NCBI GenBank assembly: GCA_964059195.1
Contig: CAXKWD010000006.1
Location: forward strand, 66,667,073 to 66,731,072
Origin: Ectobius pallidus
Taxonomy: Eukaryota > Arthropoda > Insecta > Blattodea > Ectobiidae
DNA: 64,000 nt
Direction of reading: 5' to 3'
A program made the translations under genes and the position numbers. Within the stretch, counting starts at the first letter, position 1. Every line of letters starts with the position of its first letter. This document shows, piece after piece, positions 56,477 through 64,000 of the stretch. Under the pieces are notes generated by a model, which was not told the DNA's origin, did not search any database, and saw only the letters and a list, made by a program, of their open reading frames with translations.

Positions 56477-57639
56477 GGGGACCGGATTTTTAGGTTTTTA
56501 AAAACACTGTTTTAGGTTTTCCATTAGGTTAAATAGTTTTTTTTAGGTTTTTTGTCCAAAATATCGTTTTCGGGTAGAATATGAATTTGAATGTGCTACA
56601 TAGGATCCTATACATAATACTTGTAAAGTTTAACTTAACAAAATTGACTTAAATTTGTGTAAACTTGCTTTAGTACAATATTATACAATTGAAAAAAAAA
56701 AGCATAAACAATCAAAAGAAGCAGTGAAAATAAGATTGCCTCACATTTCCTGGTTACACTATATCACTAAATGTCTTTCAAGATTCTTCCTGTTAAGTTC
56801 TTCCTGTGAAGTTGTTCCTGTTATTTCTTAGTTAATAGTTAATACTGTATCTAGACACTACCCTTCTCAGGATTCGAATCCGATGCTTCTAATTTAGTGA
56901 GTAAAATACTTTTGGTTGGATGTGGATAATGTGAAACTGATTATTTTCCTTTCTTCGGTTGTTACGCATGCTTAACTGCACAACAGATCAACTAGGGATG
57001 AAAACTTCCTCCTTTTCTAGAAAGGTAAATAACACTTACGTGTTTCTGGCAGGCTTCACAAAATATTACTTTGCCATCGGTAGTGAAATTCAGGTCTTCG
57101 CCAATCCACTGCTGGATTAAACTCGATTTCATTTGTTTCGGCATAATTAACACGTCTACTTAAAACTCACAGTGTGACCACTCAGTATGAATAATAGGGA
57201 AGTAATAAAGGCAAACAAGCGCTTTAAAACACAGAAATCTATATCCTTGTTCATACACGGCAACAATGGTTGTTTGTACGAATATTTTAAAAGGAATACG
57301 CTGGTACTCTTACACTTCCTCTCTAGATACTGTCCACTCTAGACGACAATGGGTTGAATGAAACGCTGGTGGTATTAATTCCAAAATTATTGTCTCTCCG
57401 CAAAATACCGATTTCTCAACCGACAAACAAAAAAGACATAAAAGTAGCCTAAATTAGATATTTTAGGTTTTATATCCCGTTTAGGTATATTTAGGTTTTT
57501 ATACCCCATTTAGGTATTTTTAGGTGCTACAGAATTAATGTGGGTGAATCCTATGGACATGATTCGAAAAAGTGTATGAGCGCTTTTTGTTTTGGAAGTA
57601 AGGAAAAAAATAGGTAAAAACCTAAGAATCCGATCCCTA
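56477..57639 (-). mobile_element. hAT element, 1163 bp, retains only transposase exon 1
   Basis: The left end reads gggaccggatttttaggtttttaa; the right end, inverted, reads tagggatcggattcttaggttttta. An 8-bp duplication gtcattag flanks them. Both ends carry several copies of tttaggt-type motifs, probably subterminal transposase-binding repeats. Inside, on the minus strand, a single BED-finger exon remains with a splice donor. The rest of the transposase is deleted, so the copy is non-autonomous. Confidence 0.85.
57040..57144 (-). pseudogene. First exon of a CGGBP1/hAT-type transposase, with splice donor
   Basis: ATG at 57144 (minus) opens a 35-codon exon. It begins MPKQMKSSLIQQWIGEDLNF and continues TTDGKVIFCEACQKH. 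The C-x2-C pair (residues 29 and 32) starts a BED-type zinc finger as in CGGBP1-like hAT proteins. The exon ends exactly at a strong donor, gtaagt at 57039-57034, in phase 0. The next exon, with the finger's histidines and the catalytic domain, is not present in the element. I see an intact coding piece with an orphan donor; it cannot make transposase. Confidence 0.75.
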
Positions 57640-57647
57640 GTCATTAG
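57640..57647. repeat. hAT target-site duplication, right (gtcattag)
   Basis: Matches 56469-56476. Confidence 0.8.
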
Positions 57648-57649
57648 GC

Positions 57650-60400
57650 TTATACAAAATTATATGCAAACTTCGTCTTTGAAATATACATTCCATTATT
57701 CACTAGAAAACTTCAGGATGAACATTTTAAGTGCAAATTTGTCAAATATTTCTCGTTTTTAGACACGTATCTATATTTTTAATAATTTTATCATCGGAAT
57801 TTATTCTAATTTTGCAGGTCAACATAGGCCTACCATTATTTTTTAAACAATACAAGAGGTTACGTGTTATTTTAAACTCCCATAAGAAAATAGTGTCAGC
57901 AATGCACACATAAATGCCATCAACATGGGTTGGGACCAAATCCACGACCTTATACACTGTTCCATCTAGGCTGACTTCACTTCTTCCGTGATCCTGGAAT
58001 TATTTAGAATTGAATCCAGCATCTCCATCGCTTCATAAAATATTTATTTTTCTAGGCTCTAGGCATTTCTGCTACAACTGCCATCATCATTATCTAGAAA
58101 GATAAGGTAAGCAGTAAGCACTTAACCTACAAAATCAAATCAAACTAAGTCTCACTATTTTCCTTAAAACAGGCTACACCCCATAGTAATACAATTACTC
58201 AATTTTAGGTCACTGGGTGAGCAATATTTTAAAGCGAGCCGTAATTGCTGTCATATTTCATTCACTTAAAAAATATGAAATAAAAATAAAAGGAGAGCTG
58301 TTAGGTGGGGCCGGTTGATTAATGCAGGGTGCATATAGTGGTCAGCATGTGATTGTGCATATAAATAGAGACTGTAATGAAGGAATGGATCCTATATCCA
58401 TATTGCCACCCATTAACAAAATTGACAGGAGGCTTACTGGAGTATCAATCTGTCATTCTATTCACTCTTGTGTCTATATGTAATACCAACTGCGTTAAAT
58501 AAACTCAGGATAGGTTGGGAAACTGTAATGATGATGCTGATGATGATGGTTGATTGATTTTGCTAAAGGGTGAATAAATTAATTGCCGGATACATCATGT
58601 TATGAATTTTATTCATACAATCTGTCAAAATGTTTATTAATTACGCCCTTGATTAAATGGTGAAATTGGCCAAGTTAATTTCTGCAGGAAGTTACACTTT
58701 TCCCGGGAACTTTACTGACAGTTGATTAATTGAATCCACTTCTTTGTTTGCATTTATCGACAATTATTGCGTAGTAGTACACGGTTTCATACTATTTGAC
58801 AATTTCATTTGTTTTGTTTATATTTACAACCTCTTTCTGTATTTACATACTGAGAGTGAGGGATAATTTTGTTGATAGAACTCAAAGCCCTCTTTATTTA
58901 ATAAAGAGATAGAGTCCATATTGATGATGTACTGACTCAAGCACAATTTGAATTGTCGGAGATTATTCTAACACCTTTGTGTCAAATTTTCGGGGGAATG
59001 TTTTCTAGTTTCTTATTTCTAGAAGAAAAAAAAAAAGATGAGTATACGTTTAATGCGTCCCGGTAAACAAGTTAGCTTTGCCATCGTACATTTCAATTTC
59101 TTCATTTTTCCTATTTCCTATTTCCAAGTCACATACCCAGTACTCGGTTTTTAAGAATTTACTGCTGGGGTGTGTCATTCTAGACAAGCCTATGTGCAAT
59201 GATCTTTCACCCAATCAACTGTTCTTTTTGTTCGACCATTGTAACCGATCAGTTCATATGGACTTATATAAAAAGAGGAATCAAATATAAGAAAATACAT
59301 TTCACGGACAATATTTGAACTTCCCGCAACATTATCGACTACTAAAAACTACCATTACGCCTAGACTATTACAATGACCATAAAACAAATTACATGACAA
59401 GACAGAGGACATTTACACGAACAATTTGATATACAACATGACCATCTGAATCAAAAGACATTACCAGCAATTACAAATAATTAATCAAACGATTAATTAT
59501 TAACACAACAACATAGAAAATTACATCATTCAACGCGTAATCAAGAAAGCTATACAACTACACTTATTGCAGACAATAGTGACAATTACTTTATGAATTA
59601 TTAACTAAATAAGGGAATACAATGAAGTGAAGGCGTGGCTTTTTGTCTGGAAAAGTCCACTGTCGCCAGCTATTAAAGTCAAGTTGATGGATACGTTTCT
59701 CCCCAAACCTCAACCCACTTTAACGACAAATATTTCAAACACTAGCAGACGACTTAGCTAATTTCCAATCACAAGAGACAAAGCCTACTGACAGAACCAA
59801 TGGAATGGCTAGAATATTTTAACACCGAAACATATTAACACGAACAGGAGCGACCAACAGAGACTGGAAGACATCTATTCAACAGCGACGGACGTAACTT
59901 TTATAGACTAAACCGGAGTTAGAAATATACAGTGAAACAGTAACAAGTACGAATAATAATTTTATACCGACTTTTAAATAATACGGTCGAGGATAAAGAT
60001 ATATATATTGGAATAAGACAAGATTATAGATATTATTTTTCGTATTGAAAAGTTAAACGAATAAATACCGCCATAAGATATATAACCTAAAATTCCTGCA
60101 ATAAAACGTGCAGATGTTATAAGTATAATAATATAACCTAAAGTGATTTTGGCGACGACGAAGCAAATAGATAAAGACATTACTGTATTCTTCCTCCAGA
60201 CATTTTAAGAAATTAACAAATTAAGTGAAAGATTTTCGGACAAAATAAACTTACAAATATTATTCAAGTTCATTATCAATAGACTTCATTTTTACGACCT
60301 ATAATCCCTTCATCTTATATCCTATTTTAGTTTTCGTCGAGCACGACCCTGAAAGAGATCTCGCTCTATCAACTGAATTAGAAATAGCCGGACATAATAT
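57650..60400. other. Mostly unassigned DNA; may contain the gypsy-like 5' LTR
   Basis: A short (GATGAT)-type run sits at 58529-58548. No gene was recognised. If the downstream gag belongs to an LTR element, its 5' LTR should end near 60429 and so lie in the right-hand part of this stretch. I could not define its start because the second LTR is not in the window. Confidence 0.4.
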
Positions 60401-60423
60401 ATTCAACGACCCCTACTGACAAT

Positions 60424-60590
60424 TATACATTGGCACCCAACAGTCATAAATTAGCACCCAACATTACGAACAGTTATAAATTGGCACCCATTTTGACGTT
60501 AATCATTTCATCACCCAACGAACAGTTATAAATTAGCTGCCCAACTTGTGGCCTAACTAACCAACGGTTATAAATTGGCTCCCATCTCGG
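60424..60590 (+). promoter_or_regulatory. Cluster of primer-binding-site-like motifs
   Basis: The motif ttggcaccca or a close variant occurs at 60430 (ttggcaccca), 60451 (ttagcaccca), 60481 (ttggcaccca), 60533 (ttagctgccca) and 60575 (ttggctccca). Most are preceded by cagttataaa or a variant. TTGGCGCCCA-type sequence is the start of a tRNA-Lys-type primer-binding site in many Ty3/gypsy elements. One of these is probably the true site and the others degenerate or duplicated copies. Confidence 0.55.
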
Positions 60591-61115
60591 GGCAGAATTT
60601 TCGAAACGAAATAGGATATAGGAATTAGGCCAACAAAAGTCGAAAATTTTTTTTGAAACGACACGGGGGATAGACGAAATTCATTAATAGACGAAATTCA
60701 TTAATAAATTAATTCTTCGCAACAATCAGCAATAGTGTATAGACTCCATGTGGATTACCAACAACATCAACATTCACCATCAACATTCACCATAAACCCT
60801 CCACTCAACTGAAAATCTACACCCCCGCCCCCCCAATTCTACAAGAGATCGACACCCCTCTTCAGCTTGTGACCTCCAGTCAGCTGATGGCCATTCCTAG
60901 GCTATTGACCGACAGACAGCTGCAACAACAGAAGGACTAGGGTATCGTTAAAATTTTTTGCTTATACTTACAGAGTTCACAGAACAATCATATTTTTTCT
61001 CTTTAGTTTTTTTTATTTGTAAAAGCTTAAAATAACTTTAAATTATATCCTTTCAAGAAGGAATGACTTTTTAGACTTATATTTCAGTAATTATTTTTCA
61101 ATTTCACATTTTTCT

Positions 61116-63593
61116 ATGCGTTTACGCAATAACAAAATTAAGATGTCTGTGAAAACTGTACAAGTAGTAACATGTTCAAGTGACCCAGAACCACAGCATG
61201 AACCCCTACACCCAGTGTCAAATGATGAATCTAGTTTGCAAAGCAGTGAATTAGACAATAGAAATGTCAATGTAAGTGAGAATTTAACAGCAGGTGTAAC
61301 ATCCCAGTCAGCTGTTCCAACAGATACTATGTCTTCTAACCCTGAAATAGCCACTGAAAATGTCAATGCATTACAACAGATTATGAATGCTATAACTTCT
61401 CTGGCCAGTCAAAACACTACTCTAAATACTACAATTAATGCATTGCAGACTGAATTTAAAACTGAACTTAATAGTCAAATGAATTCATTGCAGACTGAAT
61501 TTAACAGTCAAAACACTACGCTAACTGAAACCATTAATTCAATGCAAACTGAATTAAACAGTCAAAACACTACTCTAAATACTACAATTAATGCATTGCA
61601 GACTGAATTTAAAACTGAACTTAATAGTCAAATGAATTCATTGCAGACTGAATTTAACAGTCAAAACACTACGCTAACTGAAACCATTAATTCAATGCAA
61701 ACTGAATTAAACAGTCAAAACACTAATTTAAATACAACCATGAATTCAATGCAGACTGAATTTAATAGTAAAATGAATTCAATGCAGACAGAATGTAACA
61801 ATCAAAATACTAATCTAACCACAACAATTACTTCTTTGCAGAATGAATTTAATAATCAGAATACTACCTTAACAACAACAATAAATTCAATGCAATCAGT
61901 ACTTAATACTCAATTAACTTCACTACAGACAGAAGTTAATGAAAACTTGAATTCAGAGCTAATAGCTCAAACTAGTAATCTTACTCAATTAATGCAAAAC
62001 CATAGACAACAGGTTGCTGAGGAATTAATGCAAATCGATTCCCGAGTAACACAACAGATAGCATCTTCAGAAAATATCTTAACTGGACAAATAGAAACTG
62101 TACAGACAGAGGTTCGTACCCAGGTAGATGGAATTCGAAATCATGTAAGTGCAGTAGAAAGAGAAGTTAGGAGTAACAACACTAGATTGGTATCCCTTAA
62201 TTCGGAGTTGGACAGATTGCGTCATAGGTTAAGGGATCAAGAAGATCGTGCAGAGAGTACAGTCTTGGTCTCTGACCGGGGCGAAATTGCGTCAACTTCA
62301 TCTGCTCTCCCAGACACGCCTACTGATACACCTATCATTCCCCCTCTACCCGCAAACTTACCAAGATCCAATAACGGATTGAACCATCACACTGCAGGTA
62401 ATTCAAGTCAAAGTAATAATAATAATCATCAAAATTTCAACCCCAGTAATCAGATTGGATTTACCCTTAGTCAAAGCGACTTGCCTCTTCCCACGTTTGA
62501 GGACAAACAGAAGACTAACCCTGTAAGATATCTGCGCGAATTAAAGACCTTTTTCAACTTAAGAAATGTACCTGAACAGTTAAAAATGATCATGGTATCC
62601 AGGTCATTAAAAGGTAGTGCAGCCCGATGGTTCAATGTTGTTAATGATACGCTGGAATTGAATATGCAGACATTCGAAGAGTCCTTTCTTCGAGAATTCT
62701 GGTCAATATCAGATCAAGAGAGATTAAAAGGTCAGATTTTTCATGGAAGTTTTGATCGTAATAGCGGCCAAACCTATATGGAACATTTTATTTCTTTATG
62801 TGATTCAAAACAGCTGTTAACCCCTAGTATCGAAGATGAAGTCTTCATCAAAGCCCTCTGCTTACACTATCCGTTTTCAATAAAGAACAGTTTAATTGTT
62901 GCAAGCCCCAAGACAATCCCTGACATGATAGCATTGTTGAAATCCCTACAGGAATCCCCGTTTCCACCACAAAAGATAAATAAATCCCAAGTTACCAACA
63001 CTAATCAAGGCCTAAAAAGAAACATTAATTATGTTCAAACCAAACCCAACCAAAACGCTTTTGGATGCGAGACGCGGACAGGATCTGCCCAGTTGTGTGA
63101 GGAACAACAACAAGTAAATGAAAACGAGACTAATGTAATCCAAGAAAATAGCTCGAATAGCCCAGGACAGTTCTGGAGAAATACGCCATATCAGAGAGGA
63201 AATAGGACTTCTTATTGGAGAAGTAGAAATTTCAGATATCGCCCTTATTATTTCAACAATGGCAGAAACTACTCAAACTACAACAATGGTTTCAGAAACA
63301 ACAATTCACAAGACCAAAACTACAACAATAATTACAACAACAATAATCAAAATGACTATACAAATAATAATTTCACAGGCACGAATCAGAACAATAGGAA
63401 TAACTATGGCAGAAGACCATACAATGGAACACCCCGATGGTTCCATAGGACTCAATACAATCAAGGATTTTTCCGACCAAGTTTTAGAGGTAGAAATAAC
63501 TCACGTCGTGGATTAAACCGATATGCTAATATCAATGGACAAAATAATGATTACCAACATGACCCAATAAATAACAATCAGCACTATGAATAA
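61116..63593 (+). CDS. gag: Large Ty3/gypsy-like Gag with coiled-coil repeats
   Basis: An intact 825-codon frame. ATG 61116 is the first; a second ATG at 61143 (codon 10) is also possible. Residues ~85-300 are a long Asn/Gln/Thr-rich coiled coil built from repeats of 18, 11 and 4 residues ending in LQTEF/MQTEL. Residues ~300-400 continue helical. Residues ~455-620 are a retrotransposon Gag capsid-like domain (LPLPTFEDKQ, NPVRYLRELKTFF, SLKGSAARWFNVV, FLREFW). The tail (~680-825) is extremely Asn/Arg/Tyr-rich with RGRNN and RRG patches and no CCHC knuckle; it may bind RNA in place of a zinc finger. Upstream are primer-binding-like motifs. No pol follows within the window. A host-domesticated gag is the alternative. 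Confidence 0.85.
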   Translation: MRLRNNKIKMSVKTVQVVTCSSDPEPQHEPLHPVSNDESSLQSSELDNRNVNVSENLTAGVTSQSAVPTDTMSSNPEIATENVNALQQIMNAITSLASQNTTLNTTINALQTEFKTELNSQMNSLQTEFNSQNTTLTETINSMQTELNSQNTTLNTTINALQTEFKTELNSQMNSLQTEFNSQNTTLTETINSMQTELNSQNTNLNTTMNSMQTEFNSKMNSMQTECNNQNTNLTTTITSLQNEFNNQNTTLTTTINSMQSVLNTQLTSLQTEVNENLNSELIAQTSNLTQLMQNHRQQVAEELMQIDSRVTQQIASSENILTGQIETVQTEVRTQVDGIRNHVSAVEREVRSNNTRLVSLNSELDRLRHRLRDQEDRAESTVLVSDRGEIASTSSALPDTPTDTPIIPPLPANLPRSNNGLNHHTAGNSSQSNNNNHQNFNPSNQIGFTLSQSDLPLPTFEDKQKTNPVRYLRELKTFFNLRNVPEQLKMIMVSRSLKGSAARWFNVVNDTLELNMQTFEESFLREFWSISDQERLKGQIFHGSFDRNSGQTYMEHFISLCDSKQLLTPSIEDEVFIKALCLHYPFSIKNSLIVASPKTIPDMIALLKSLQESPFPPQKINKSQVTNTNQGLKRNINYVQTKPNQNAFGCETRTGSAQLCEEQQQVNENETNVIQENSSNSPGQFWRNTPYQRGNRTSYWRSRNFRYRPYYFNNGRNYSNYNNGFRNNNSQDQNYNNNYNNNNQNDYTNNNFTGTNQNNRNNYGRRPYNGTPRWFHRTQYNQGFFRPSFRGRNNSRRGLNRYANINGQNNDYQHDPINNNQHYE
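61407..61712 (+). repeat. Perfect 2 x 153-bp tandem repeat inside gag
   Basis: 61407-61559 and 61560-61712 appear identical base for base. 153 bp is 51 codons, so the frame is kept. Further diverged repeat units follow to about 61960. The identity implies a very recent duplication or gene conversion. Confidence 0.93.
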
Positions 63594-64000
63594 TCGTGAC
63601 AATAACAATGGAAATCAGTCACCGACACCTACTGTTGAAGACTAAAGTAACTTAACGAAAGAAGCAAATAACCCCGATTCTTGACAAAACATATTCGTGT
63701 TTACCACAAACATTTCTTAAGAATTTTACCCGAACAATAAATAGGTCATTCCCCCTTTTTTTTTACGACCTTACGTAACACTGTTATTCCAGTCACCCCA
63801 ACAAGGCACCATTTCTTATGAAGAAGTAAGCCAAACCCCCACAGAGTGACCCTCTTAAAATTTATTTCTAAAGGAAGTGCATCCGCTTGTAAATAACTAC
63901 CCAACTTTCACATTTCGACAGTGTATATACTAATTTAAAACTAACTTGTAGAATTGACAGCCCATACAAAAATTCCAACACTTACTGTAAATATTTGAGA
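63594..64000 (+). other. Downstream of gag: no pol seen
   Basis: All three plus frames close quickly after the gag stop. A 19-codon frame overlaps the gag end (ATG at 63588, stop near 63645) and is Asn-rich like the gag tail. A run of T near 63755-63763 and AATAAA at 63737-63742 occur. Nothing resembling protease or RT begins before the window ends. Confidence 0.6.

Noticed and set aside
1..64000. CRISPR arrays, bacterial operons, ribosomal RNA genes
   Set aside because: No regularly spaced direct repeats with unique spacers, no polycistronic gene runs, no rRNA-like sequence. The regular repeats seen are microsatellites, tandem duplications or transposon parts.

Overview
The window looks like nuclear DNA from an insect, most probably a cockroach- or termite-like (Blattodea) genome. 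It is AT-rich and intron-bearing. It is crowded with non-LTR retrotransposons, a BEL/Pao LTR element, hAT and Tc1/mariner-type DNA transposons, tRNA-derived SINEs and microsatellites. There are no bacterial operons, no CRISPR array and no rRNA or credible tRNA gene. The Blattodea placement is inference from TE style and from a strikingly repeated palindrome (TAGGCCTA, ten copies counted).

Only one host gene is recognisable: the last two coding exons of YIPF5 (Yip1-domain Golgi/ER membrane protein), plus strand, 37478-37659 and 44603-44765, separated by a 6.9 kb intron. They are GC-rich islands with correct splice sites and phase. Upstream exons were not found in the window.

Layout. 0.5-3.2 kb: RTE-like retrotransposon (minus) with a perfect 15-bp target-site duplication (TSD), its 5' leader kept but half its endonuclease gone. 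4.9-6.4 kb: a decayed second RT element (plus) ending in (TAAG)n. 7.3-9.6 kb: Jockey/CR1-type RT element (minus) with one frameshift. 10.05-18.05 kb: a young BEL/Pao element with ~1.46 kb near-identical LTRs, 5-bp TSD, and an in-frame loss of the reverse transcriptase/RNase H core while protease and integrase remain. 19-25 kb: mostly unassigned DNA with tandem duplications, a (CT)n run and a hAT C-terminal relic. 25-27.4 kb: nested retrotransposon debris including an R1-like 3' end with poly(A). 28.6-30.15 kb: mariner remnant, then a 1.0 kb TA-flanked element carrying a second 345-bp TA-flanked element inside it. 33.67-34.80 kb: a 1123-bp hAT element with 8-bp TSD and the C-terminal transposase half. 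37.1-37.3 kb: SINE with 15-bp TSD just upstream of the YIPF5 exon. 45.15-46.93 kb: another RTE copy (plus). 49.1-50.1 kb: CR1/Jockey-type 3' end. 53.65-53.8 kb: RTE 3' scrap. 55.3-55.6 kb: MITE with long TIRs. 56.48-57.64 kb: a second hAT element, keeping only a BED-finger first exon with an intact splice donor. 60.4-64.0 kb: the 5' part of a Ty3/gypsy-like element with several primer-binding-site-like motifs, a large intact gag with a perfect 153-bp coiled-coil duplication, and no pol in the 0.4 kb that follows.

The genes do not form a pathway. The window is a host gene 3' end embedded in layers of transposons. The most notable material is the set of non-autonomous derivatives (BEL minus RT, gag without visible pol, hAT halves). 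All family names rest on reading motifs by eye; no database search was run.
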